Source: Sinorhizobium fredii USDA 257 (GTDB lineage Bacteria; Pseudomonadota; Alphaproteobacteria; Rhizobiales; Rhizobiaceae). From it: 64,000 bases of DNA. Numbering within the stretch: position 1 is the first letter of the stretch; the number at the start of each line of letters is the position of its first letter. The notes beneath the pieces were generated by a model. The model made no database searches and was not told the origin of the DNA. It saw nothing but the letters and a program-made list of their open reading frames with translations. The DNA is taken from NCBI RefSeq assembly GCF_000265205.3, contig NC_018000.1, forward strand, positions 5,391,001 to 5,455,000, given 5' to 3'. The position numbers and the translations under genes are program-made. Positions 1-8,136 of the stretch are shown here, piece after piece.

Positions 1-16
1 CAAGGAAAACCGCCGG

Positions 17-1354
17 TTACCCTGCCATTTCTGTCAAAACATCATCAACCGGCGGCGCGGGGTATCTGTCGCGCCCGAACAACAGCGCGATCGTGTCCGC
101 CATGATCCTGTCGAAACCCGGCAAAAAGGTGTCATATGGGCCGATCCGGCACTCGAGCTTAGCCTCTGCGGCCTCGTAGCCGAGGCTGCCGATATCCGCT
201 GGGGCGATACGCGGTGCCACCAGCGACGCCCTCTTGGCAACTCCCTGGGGCAGGCCTGCGGCAATAAGCCTCTGCCTCCACGCTCCGCCCTCAGCCTCCG
301 CACTGACCGTCACCGCTTGGCCGGCGCTCGTCACGGTGAAACGGCCATCCCATGTGCCGCTCTCCCTTGCTCCTATCCTCAGAGCCGGTAGATTGCGTGC
401 CTCCCGATAGAGATAAAGGCCGCCTCGGCGCCGGTCGAAGACCACGCGCCCTGCCGTCATGCGCCCTGCCTCACCCGATTGCAGAAAGCCTGCCAGGCGC
501 TGGATCGTTGCGCGACCGGGCAGATGTTCACGGCCGCCGATGACCGCGCCGACGGTCAGCAAGGCGCGGCGCCAATCGGGATCGTCCATCCGTCCAGCCT
601 GCGGCGCTGCGATCTCGGCGACGAGACACGCGTGAACGCGCAGATGCTCCGCCAACAAGGTAGCCGCCCTTATAGAGGAGGAGGCACGTTGCGACCCGCC
701 ACGCTTAGAGGCCGGCGCAAAGCCCGACACTGCGAGGCTGGCGCGCACCCGGACGCGCTCGAACACGGGATTTTCATTGCTCGGATCGTCAAGCCAGCCG
801 ATGCCGCGAGCCTCCAGGAAGGCGCGTATGTCGGCCCGTCCTACATAGAGGAATGGGCGCAAGACCCAGATACGGCGTCCGTAGAGCATCGCCGCCGCCA
901 TCCCTGCACTGCCTTGCCCTTGCCCCTGGCCGCGAGCGCCGCGCATGGTGATCGTCTCGTTCTGATCATCGCGCGTGTGCCCGGTGACTATGCAATCGGC
1001 ACCGAAAAAGGCCGCTGCATCGGCCAGCAAGCCGTAGCGGCTGCGGCGGGCCGCCGCCTGAATGCCGGCGAGCGGTTTGTCGCCCTGCCAGCGACAGATG
1101 CGGTGGGGAATGCCGAGCCCGGCGCAAAAAGCCCCGACGGCCACGGCCTCATCGGCGGACTGCGGCCTCAAGGCGTGATCGACCGTGCAGGCGACAAGCG
1201 AGAACCCGTTGAATTCGGTTGCTTCGAGCGCCGCATGCAGCGCTACGAGAAGCCCCTTGGAATCGCTGCCACCGGAAATCGCGACGAGAATTCGGCTCGG
1301 CTTGATAAAGGAACTGAGAAAACGTCTTGCCGCAGCGATGACGGCGTCTGGCAT
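17..1354 (-). CDS. tilS: tRNA(Ile)-lysidine synthase TilS
   Basis: Cytoplasmic enzyme that uses ATP and lysine to convert the wobble cytidine of the CAU-anticodon tRNA-Ile to lysidine, so that it reads AUA. The N-terminal ATP-pyrophosphatase (PP-loop) motif SGGSDS lies at about residues 27-32, followed by TVDHALR and GHTRDDQNET, all typical of TilS. Length (445 aa) fits the family. The ATG at 1354 is chosen because GAGG precedes it at good distance; an in-frame TTG lies 21 bases further upstream inside the cpoB stop region. It directly follows cpoB, the common alphaproteobacterial order (pal-ybgF-tilS, often then ftsH, which would lie beyond the window edge). Confidence 0.93.
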   Translation of the reverse strand: MPDAVIAAARRFLSSFIKPSRILVAISGGSDSKGLLVALHAALEATEFNGFSLVACTVDHALRPQSADEAVAVGAFCAGLGIPHRICRWQGDKPLAGIQAAARRSRYGLLADAAAFFGADCIVTGHTRDDQNETITMRGARGQGQGQGSAGMAAAMLYGRRIWVLRPFLYVGRADIRAFLEARGIGWLDDPSNENPVFERVRVRASLAVSGFAPASKRGGSQRASSSIRAATLLAEHLRVHACLVAEIAAPQAGRMDDPDWRRALLTVGAVIGGREHLPGRATIQRLAGFLQSGEAGRMTAGRVVFDRRRGGLYLYREARNLPALRIGARESGTWDGRFTVTSAGQAVTVSAEAEGGAWRQRLIAAGLPQGVAKRASLVAPRIAPADIGSLGYEAAEAKLECRIGPYDTFLPGFDRIMADTIALLFGRDRYPAPPVDDVLTEMAG

Positions 1355-1364
1355 CGGGTAGGCC

Positions 1365-2387
1365 TCAGCAGCCAAAGCGGCTCTGCTCGCTCGTCACCTT
1401 CGTCTTTACCGCGGCCGATGCCTTGGGGTATCGCTTGTTCACCTCGCGCAAGGTGGCGCAGGCGGTTTCCTTGTTGTCGAGAGCCCCGAGCGACATGCCG
1501 AGCTTGAGCAGCATCTCGGGCGCCTTGGGCGATTTGCCATAGGTCTGATGCGCGTTCAGAAAGGTCTTGGCGGACTCGCTGAACTTACCTTGGGAATACT
1601 GTGCCTCGCCCATCCAGAAGCTTGCGTCGGCCGCCTTGTCGCCCTCCGGAAAGGCGTCGAGATAATCGCGGAACTCCTGCTCGGCCATTCCGTAGTCGCC
1701 AGAGAGAACATGGCCATAGGCGGATTGGTAAAGATCGCCCGGATTGCTGAGCGCAGCCGTCTGCTGCTCGCTTCCGGGATTGGCGTTGAGGCCGGCATCG
1801 CCTTGACCGGCGATCCCCGTATCCACACCGGGAAGCGTGGCGTTGTCGCCGGGCCGTGTCTCTGTGGTCGCCGATACCGGGTTGCCGTTTTCGTCGAAGA
1901 TGATCTGGCCGAGCGTGCTTGGGGGCGGTGCCGCGCCCGTTGCGTTCGGATCGGCGCCGGCCATGTTCGTGCCGTCCGCCGGAGCAGTCGTCGGGCTATC
2001 CGTCACCTCGGGGGTGACGGACGCCTGATCGCTGGACTTCGGCGTTTCAAGTGCGCCGCTTTTCTTGGAGGAGGACTTGCCGCTTTCAAGATCCTGGAAG
2101 CGGAACTCGTTGTCCTCCTGGAACTTCCGGATCTGCTCCTGCATCTGCAAAAGCTGGAAGCTCATTTCCTCGATACGCCCGTTGAGCGAGCGGATCTGTT
2201 CCTCAAGTTGGCCAATCCTGCCGACTTCGGCCGATTGCACCTTCACCACCGGCAGATCGCTCTTGCTGGCGGCATCGGCATGGGTCGCGCGGGCCAGCAG
2301 CCCCGAGAGCGGCATGGCACTGGCCGTTTGGCCGAGGCCCGCAAGGGCCGCAAGACCAATCAGCCCTGCCACGACAAATTTCTTCAT
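1365..2387 (-). CDS. cpoB: Tol-Pal system protein CpoB/YbgF
   Basis: Periplasmic protein that links outer-membrane constriction by Tol-Pal to peptidoglycan synthesis at division. A Sec signal peptide (residues 1 to about 24, ending TASA) leads to a coiled-coil segment (about 45-95), a long Ser/Thr/Pro/Ala-rich linker and a C-terminal TPR region (about 215-340, with motifs such as SFWMGEAQYSQGKF). The ATG at 2387 is preceded by AGGAC and begins the signal peptide; the frame stays open further upstream but without signal character. It follows pal but is separated from it by a strong terminator, so it probably also has its own promoter between 2388 and 2520. Confidence 0.92.
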   Translation of the reverse strand: MKKFVVAGLIGLAALAGLGQTASAMPLSGLLARATHADAASKSDLPVVKVQSAEVGRIGQLEEQIRSLNGRIEEMSFQLLQMQEQIRKFQEDNEFRFQDLESGKSSSKKSGALETPKSSDQASVTPEVTDSPTTAPADGTNMAGADPNATGAAPPPSTLGQIIFDENGNPVSATTETRPGDNATLPGVDTGIAGQGDAGLNANPGSEQQTAALSNPGDLYQSAYGHVLSGDYGMAEQEFRDYLDAFPEGDKAADASFWMGEAQYSQGKFSESAKTFLNAHQTYGKSPKAPEMLLKLGMSLGALDNKETACATLREVNKRYPKASAAVKTKVTSEQSRFGC

Positions 2388-2521
2388 CTCATTTGTCCTG
2401 TTCGATAGATTGTGCCCGCCCCGGATCGCGCTCCGCAGTACATCCGACGATTCCCTAAGGCGAGTGCCGCACAGTTTTCCAATTGCTGTGAAAAAGCAAC
2501 GGAGTTCGGCCAAAGTGTGGT

Positions 2522-2552
2522 AAAAAAGAAAGGGCGGCCTGCGGCCGCCCTT
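2522..2552 (-). terminator. Rho-independent terminator of pal
   Basis: Perfect 10-bp stem (AAGGGCGGCC with GGCCGCCCTT, 3-nt loop, 2530-2552) followed on the minus strand by a T-rich run (complement of the A-run at 2522-2530). It lies just after the pal stop and ahead of cpoB. Confidence 0.85.
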
Positions 2553-2579
2553 CCAAATTCATCTCAAATGGCTCGACTG

Positions 2580-3110
2580 TTAGCTTCCGGCGCCGCCGAG
2601 AACGGTGACGGCGCGGCGGTTCTGCGACCAGCAGGAAATGTCGTCGCAGACGGCGACCGGCTTTTCCTTGCCGTAGGAGATCGTCCGCATGCGGTTCGCC
2701 GGAACGCCGCGGCTGGTGAGATACTCGCGCGTGGCAGCGGCGCGGCGGGCACCGAGCGCCAGGTTGTATTCGCGCGTACCGCGCTCGTCGGCGTGGCCTT
2801 CGACGGTAATCGCGTAGTTCGGATACTTTGCCAGCCACTGGGCCTGGCGGTCGAGCGTCGCCTGGGCGTCGGCACGGATGGAGCTCGAGTCGGTATCGAA
2901 GAAGATGCGGTCGCCGACATTGACGGTGAAGTCCTGCTGCGAGCCCGGCGTCGCGGCGCCTGCGCCGAGACCGAGGCCGGCGGCGTCGTTCGGCAGGTTC
3001 TTCTTGGAAGCACAGCCGGCAACGGCAAGTGTCATGAAAAGGGCGAGCATGACGGGATTGCGGGCAATGGTCTGCATGCGGCTTGCTGCCGGGGTGTCAA
3101 TTCGGCTCAT
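2580..3110 (-). CDS. pal: Peptidoglycan-associated lipoprotein Pal
   Basis: Outer-membrane lipoprotein that binds peptidoglycan and TolB and helps constrict the outer membrane during division. The lipobox LAVAGC puts the acylated Cys at residue 33 of the 176-aa product. An OmpA-like domain follows (FFDTDSSSI, then VEGHADERGTREYNLALG, then a terminal NRRAV), which is the Pal signature. The ATG at 3110 has AAGGAGA nine bases upstream; the internal ATG at 3077 would give a more usual signal length but lacks a ribosome site. It lies downstream of tolB, with 282 bases between them, and so may have its own promoter. Confidence 0.95.
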   Translation of the reverse strand: MSRIDTPAASRMQTIARNPVMLALFMTLAVAGCASKKNLPNDAAGLGLGAGAATPGSQQDFTVNVGDRIFFDTDSSSIRADAQATLDRQAQWLAKYPNYAITVEGHADERGTREYNLALGARRAAATREYLTSRGVPANRMRTISYGKEKPVAVCDDISCWSQNRRAVTVLGGAGS

Positions 3111-3353
3111 GGGCCGGGTCTCCTTGAGAAGTGTCTGAATTCACGGTTGCCAGACTGTAACCGGAAGCGGTTAATTGCTTTTCAACAGGTATGGTTAACA
3201 AATCGACAATCTGCATCGGAGCGCCTGCTACAACAGCACTTTGCGGCGAGAAAGCGGCACGTTCGCCACATTTGCACCCATACCTGTGGACACTCGATCA
3301 CGATGGTTTTGGGTGGATACGACCCGTGAGGTGATGAATTCCAGTTGGTGAGC

Positions 3354-3383
3354 GTGATGCAGGCGGAAGATCGCCTGCATCAC
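3354..3383 (-). terminator. Inverted repeat after tolB, possible terminator
   Basis: Perfect 12-bp inverted repeat (GTGATGCAGGCG and CGCCTGCATCAC, 6-nt loop) just downstream of the tolB stop. No T-run follows on the minus strand, so it may be a weak terminator or an mRNA-stabilising hairpin in a tolB-pal transcript. Confidence 0.45.
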
Positions 3384-3392
3384 GATCTCGCG

Positions 3393-4700
3393 CTACTCCA
3401 TCAGCGGCGACCAGGCCGGATCCGAGGCGAAGCCCTGGGTCTGGACGAGCTGTTCGTTGTAGCCCGTCAGGTCGATCGAGTAGAGCTGGGGCCCGCCGGC
3501 ACCGGCGTTCTGGCGGAAGAACATCAGGACGCGGCCGTTCGGCGCCCAGGTCGGGCCCTCGTTGTGGAAGCCGGTGGTCAGAATGCGCTCGCCGGAGCCG
3601 TCCGGCTTCATCACGCCGATCGAGAATTTGCCGCCCGACTGCTTGGTGAAGGCGATCAGGTCGCCGCGCGGGGACCAGACCGGCGTCGAGTAGGACCCGT
3701 CGCCAAAGGAAATGCGCGTCTGGCCGGAACCGTCGGCACCCATGACGTAGAGCTGCTGCTTGCCGCCGCGGTCGCTCTCGAAGACCACCCGGCTGCCGTC
3801 CGGCGAATAGGAGGGCGAGGTGTCGATCGCATTGGTGTTGGTCAGCCGCGTCGTCGTGCGCGAGCGCAGGTCCATCGTATAGATGTTGGCGTTGCCTTCC
3901 TGCTGCAGGCTCATGATCACCCGCTGCCCGTCCGGCGAGAAGCGCGGCGCAAAGGTCATGCCCGGGAAATTGCCGACCACTTCGCGCTGTCCGGTTTCGA
4001 GCTGCAACAAGTAGACGCGCGGCTGCTGGTTCTCGAAGGACATGTAGGTGATTTCCTGACGGTTCGGCGAGAAGCGCGGCGTCAGCACGATGTCGTTCGA
4101 ATTGGTCAGCGCCCGGGCGTTGAAGCCGTCCTGGTCCATGATCGCGAGCTGACGCTTGCGAGCATTCTTCGGTCCGCTTTCGGCGACATAGACGATGCGC
4201 GTATCGAAATAGCCTTTCTCGCCGGTAATTCGCTCATAGATCGCGTCGGCGATGATATGGGCGACGCGACGCCAGTTTTCCGGCTGGGTGTAGAACTGCT
4301 GGCCGAGCATCTGCTGTCCGGCGAAGGTGTCCCACAGGCGGAACTCCGCCTTCAGCCGGCCGTCGCCTTCCTGCGTGACGCGGCCGGTGACGAGCGCCTG
4401 CGCGTTGATGACCTTCCAGTCCTCGAAGCGCGGAGCGGCATCCGGATTGGAAATTTTCTCGATGAAGGCCCCCTTGTCGATCGGCGCGAAAAGCCCGGAG
4501 CGCTTGAGATCGGCGGCAACCACGTCGGAAATCTTCTGGCCGAGCTCGCCCTGCAGGAAATCCGTGATCGCGACCGGCAGCGGCTCGACGTTGCCTTTGT
4601 TGATATTGATCTCCACAACCGCGTTTGCCGGCGCGGCAAAGAGCGCGCCTACGAACACCAGCGTGAAAAGACGGAAAAAATTGCGTCTCAGCATTTCCAT
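3393..4700 (-). CDS. tolB: Tol-Pal system beta-propeller protein TolB
   Basis: Periplasmic beta-propeller that shuttles between Pal and TolA. A signal peptide ([14 protein letters not shown] onward, ending APANA) is followed by the N-terminal alpha/beta domain and about six WD40-like blades, visible as repeated [15 protein letters not shown] and VWSPRGD segments. The 435-aa length matches the family. The start at 4700 begins the signal peptide (an ATG at 4694 is equally possible); longer in-frame extensions run back into tolA and look like read-through. It follows tolA by 80 bases in the tolQRAB order. Confidence 0.95.
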   Translation of the reverse strand: MEMLRRNFFRLFTLVFVGALFAAPANAVVEININKGNVEPLPVAITDFLQGELGQKISDVVAADLKRSGLFAPIDKGAFIEKISNPDAAPRFEDWKVINAQALVTGRVTQEGDGRLKAEFRLWDTFAGQQMLGQQFYTQPENWRRVAHIIADAIYERITGEKGYFDTRIVYVAESGPKNARKRQLAIMDQDGFNARALTNSNDIVLTPRFSPNRQEITYMSFENQQPRVYLLQLETGQREVVGNFPGMTFAPRFSPDGQRVIMSLQQEGNANIYTMDLRSRTTTRLTNTNAIDTSPSYSPDGSRVVFESDRGGKQQLYVMGADGSGQTRISFGDGSYSTPVWSPRGDLIAFTKQSGGKFSIGVMKPDGSGERILTTGFHNEGPTWAPNGRVLMFFRQNAGAGGPQLYSIDLTGYNEQLVQTQGFASDPAWSPLME

Positions 4701-4780
4701 AAAGCCTTTCAGCCTTTCATCTTTCTGGGCCGGGTGAGCAAAGTGTGCGCGGTTTTCCGCCACATCACTCCCCAGCCTGT

Positions 4781-5851
4781 CTAGAGCATTGAGCTCGGGT
4801 CGAAGTTGACGACCACCTCGCTCCACGAATCGTACTTGTCGGAGGGCAATCCCTTGAACGGCGCGGACTTCAGAACGGCGCGTCGCGCACCACTGGCAAG
4901 CGCCCGACGTGCCGCGTCCGAGCCGCCTGTCGCTTCTACTTCCGGCTCACCGATCAACTCGCCGTTGGGATCGAGCTGGAAGGTCACCTTGATGCGGACA
5001 TCCGCCGCATCGGCCATGCCGGGAATGATCGACCAGTTGTTCTGGATCTGACCGCGCAGCGCGTCCATCTCGCTCTGCGAGAGCGTGTTGCCGCTGGTGG
5101 TCTTCTTGCCGCCGAGCGCTGCCTCTTCGGTTGAGCGCTTCGCGCCGCCGCCGGAGGAGTCCTGTTTGTTGAGCAGCGCCGCGATCTCGTCCGCGTTGAA
5201 GTCGCTCTCCTTCTGGGAGGACGCCTTCTTCTGCTCCTTCTTGGTCTCTTCCTTCTTGCGCTCCGGCGTCTTGGCCGTCTGCGCCGGCTTTTCCACCTTC
5301 GGCCTGACCTGCGGTGTCGGCACCTTTTCAGGCAACGCCTCGGCCTCGGGACTTTCGGTCGGCTGTTCCTCGGCCGGTGCCGGTTCCGGCGTCGGTTCGG
5401 GCTTCACTTCCTGCTTCGGCTCTGGCAGCGCCGCGACTTCGGTCGCCGGCTCCGAGGCAGGCTCGGGTTCTTCGACCTTCTCGATTTCTTCCTTGACCGG
5501 ATCCGGCGTGGGTGGCGCCTTCTCGGTCTTTTCCGGAGCAGCCGCAGATTCGTTCGGGACGGGCTTGCTGTTGGGCGTCGGCGGCGTCTTCAGGTCGACG
5601 TCGTTGTCGCCGACGTTCTCGGCGTTCTCGACGGGCGTCGGCTTCTTGGTCGGGACAGGCGACGCCTTTTCCTTGGCCGGTGCCTTCTTGTCGCCCTGCT
5701 GGATCTGGGTGATCGATTCGACCGGCACGATGTCGACCGGCAGCGCCTCGACGTCCGCGACCTGGAATTCGGCCGGGCTGCCAAGCGACACCAGCGCCCA
5801 GGTCAGAACCAGGGCGTGGAGGACAGCAGATGTAGCAAGACTGCCCTTCAT
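4781..5851 (-). CDS. tolA: TolA inner-membrane spanning protein
   Basis: Energy-transducing link between the TolQR motor and TolB/Pal. One N-terminal transmembrane segment (about 6-24, [16 protein letters not shown]) leads into a very long Pro/Glu/Lys/Ala-rich periplasmic stretch (about 45-240) and a C-terminal TonB/TolA-like domain (about 260-356). The Glu/Pro-rich domain II is low complexity, as usual in alphaproteobacterial TolA, and aligns poorly with the E. coli Ala/Lys helix. It lies 9 bases after tolR, probably co-translated. Confidence 0.9.
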   Translation of the reverse strand: MKGSLATSAVLHALVLTWALVSLGSPAEFQVADVEALPVDIVPVESITQIQQGDKKAPAKEKASPVPTKKPTPVENAENVGDNDVDLKTPPTPNSKPVPNESAAAPEKTEKAPPTPDPVKEEIEKVEEPEPASEPATEVAALPEPKQEVKPEPTPEPAPAEEQPTESPEAEALPEKVPTPQVRPKVEKPAQTAKTPERKKEETKKEQKKASSQKESDFNADEIAALLNKQDSSGGGAKRSTEEAALGGKKTTSGNTLSQSEMDALRGQIQNNWSIIPGMADAADVRIKVTFQLDPNGELIGEPEVEATGGSDAARRALASGARRAVLKSAPFKGLPSDKYDSWSEVVVNFDPSSML

Positions 5852-5860
5852 CTCAGGAGA

Positions 5861-6313
<453 letters not shown>

Positions 6314-6340
6314 CAGCGTCGTCTCCGTGCTCGAAGGTCG

Positions 6341-7063
6341 TTATTGCGCGGCCTGGCGCGAAGAAGGCTGCAGCTTCTCGTCGATCTGCCGCGACAGGAT
6401 GGCGGAGAACTCGTCGGCGAAGGCTTCCATGCGAGCGCTGAGCTTGCCGGCGTCGGCGGTGAACTTGTTGTAGGCGATAACGGCAGGGATAGCGGCAAGC
6501 AGGCCGATGGCGGTCGCCAGCAGCGCCTCGGCGATACCGGGGGCGACGACGGCGAGGTTGGTCGATTTCGAGCCGGCGATCGCCTGGAACGAGGTCATGA
6601 TACCGACGACGGTACCGAACAGGCCGATGAAGGGGGCCGCCGAACCGATCGTCGCGAGCGAGCCGAGCCGCGCCTCGAGAGATTCGGATTCGCGGGCAAG
6701 CGTCACGTCCATGGCCCGGTCGATGCGCATCTGCAGGCCGATCGGCGAGCGGGCGCCGCGTTCGAAGCTCTTCTTCCACTCGCGCATCGCCGAGACGAAG
6801 ATCGCGCCCATGCCGGTCGTCTGCCGATCGGAGAGGGTGCGATAGAGCTCCTCGAGCGATTGTCCGGACCAGAAGACCTGCTCGAAATTATCCAGCTGCC
6901 GGCGAACGCGCCCGTAATTGAGCGACTTGTCGACCACGATCGCCCAGGTCCATACCGAAGCTGCAATCAGCCCCAGCATGACCAGCTTGACGACCAAGCC
7001 TGCTTGCATGAACAGCGACCAGAGGGTCACATCGCTCGTCGCGGCCAATCCAACCTGTTCCAT
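6341..7063 (-). CDS. tolQ: TolQ, MotA/ExbB-type motor subunit
   Basis: Multi-spanning inner-membrane stator of the Tol motor. Three hydrophobic segments are visible (about 13-40, 125-150 and 160-190), with the family motif [17 protein letters not shown] and the Pro/Ala-rich third helix [15 protein letters not shown]. The start MEQVGLAA at 7063 gives 240 aa, the normal length; upstream in-frame codons add an unlikely tail. It is the first gene of the Tol block. It does not lie next to ybgC as in many proteobacteria, because ku-ligD is between them. Confidence 0.95.
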   Translation of the reverse strand: MEQVGLAATSDVTLWSLFMQAGLVVKLVMLGLIAASVWTWAIVVDKSLNYGRVRRQLDNFEQVFWSGQSLEELYRTLSDRQTTGMGAIFVSAMREWKKSFERGARSPIGLQMRIDRAMDVTLARESESLEARLGSLATIGSAAPFIGLFGTVVGIMTSFQAIAGSKSTNLAVVAPGIAEALLATAIGLLAAIPAVIAYNKFTADAGKLSARMEAFADEFSAILSRQIDEKLQPSSRQAAQ

Positions 7064-7437
7064 CGATCTCAGTCCCCGAATCCAAACACCCGGCAAGAGC
7101 AACTCATGCTCATGTCCGGGTCGCCCAAACGTCCTGCTGCAAAATGCCCCGGCATCGCCGCCGTTCGCGGCAATTGCGATCTACGCGCTTCAGCCTGCCT
7201 TCTTGCCGTCAATTTTGGTCAAAGGATGACGTGCACTGCACAAATCCTGATACACAGATAAAGACACTATTATCGTTAAGGGAGTGTTACCGGACCGATG
7301 CCTTGCCGGCGCGTGCGGCGCGGAACTTCGCCAAAGCTCGCACGTTTCCGGTCCATGAGGACTCCTAGAACGGAAAGCCAAGAATGCTGCCCGGCAGACC
7401 TCTGCCGCGCATACATGGCCTTTGAGTGAGGTTGCCC
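7064..7437. promoter_or_regulatory. Divergent tolQ / ku intergenic region
   Basis: About 370 bases with no convincing gene. Being the only upstream space, it must hold the promoters of the Tol operon (minus) and of ku-ligD (plus). Locally AT-richer DNA occurs at about 7200-7285. I could not assign a confident -35/-10 pair to either gene. Confidence 0.4.
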
Positions 7438-8127
7438 ATGGCGGCTCGCGCAATGTGGAAAGGGCAGCTTCGTCTTTCGCTGGTCTCAATTCCGGTCGAG
7501 CTTTTCAGCGCCACCCGATCAGGGGCCCGATACGTCCTGCTCGACCCCGAAGAGGTCGATGCGATCAAGCTCGAGACGAAGAAGACGCTGGAACTTGTTC
7601 ACTTCGTCGACGTCGGCGAGATCCCCCCGCTGTATTTCGACAAGCCCTATTACCTCGCACCGGCGGACGAGCTGGCGGAGGACGCCTACCGCGTCGTCCG
7701 AGATGCACTTAGGACTTCGAACAAGACCGGCACCGGGCAACTGACGCTCCGCGGCCCCGAATACCTCGTCGCCGTAAAGCCGTGCGGCGACGGCCTGCTC
7801 CTGGAGACGCTGCGCTATCCCGACGAATTTCGGAAAGCGGACAAGGAACTGCTGGAGGTCGCCGCCGCGCTGCTCGAGCGCAAGACCGCGCCCTGCGATG
7901 CCGACGCCTTCAAGGACAATTACGCGTCGGCACTGCGGGAGCTCGTGAAGCGCAAGATGGAGGGCAAGTCGGCCCGTGTCGAGGTCGACGAAGGCGACCG
8001 GCCTCAACGGCGCGGCGACAATGTCGTCGACTTGATGGCTGCCCTGAAGAAAAGCCTCGAAGGCAACGAACCGAAGAAAGCAAAGGCGCCATCGTCTTCG
8101 CGCCGCAGTCGGCGAAAATCGGCGTGA
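7438..8127 (+). CDS. ku: Non-homologous end-joining protein Ku
   Basis: Homodimeric DNA-end-binding ring that recruits LigD to double-strand breaks. The protein opens MAARAMWKGQLRLSLVSIPV, the typical bacterial Ku beginning (beta-barrel core), and continues with LVHFVDVGEIPPLYF and the YYLAP segment of the core. The C-terminus is short and basic (about residues 200-229, ending in a Ser/Arg/Lys cluster). At 229 aa it is somewhat shorter than many bacterial Ku proteins (about 260-300), the shortfall being in the C-terminal extension. ATG at 7438 is chosen over GTG 7426 because GAGG lies nine bases upstream. ligD follows after 9 bases. Confidence 0.93.
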   Translation: MAARAMWKGQLRLSLVSIPVELFSATRSGARYVLLDPEEVDAIKLETKKTLELVHFVDVGEIPPLYFDKPYYLAPADELAEDAYRVVRDALRTSNKTGTGQLTLRGPEYLVAVKPCGDGLLLETLRYPDEFRKADKELLEVAAALLERKTAPCDADAFKDNYASALRELVKRKMEGKSARVEVDEGDRPQRRGDNVVDLMAALKKSLEGNEPKKAKAPSSSRRSRRKSA

Positions 8128-8136
8128 GGATGATCG

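Noticed and set aside
3345..4784. Plus-strand frame opposite tolB
   Set aside because: Same antisense artefact; tolB has full motif support on the minus strand.
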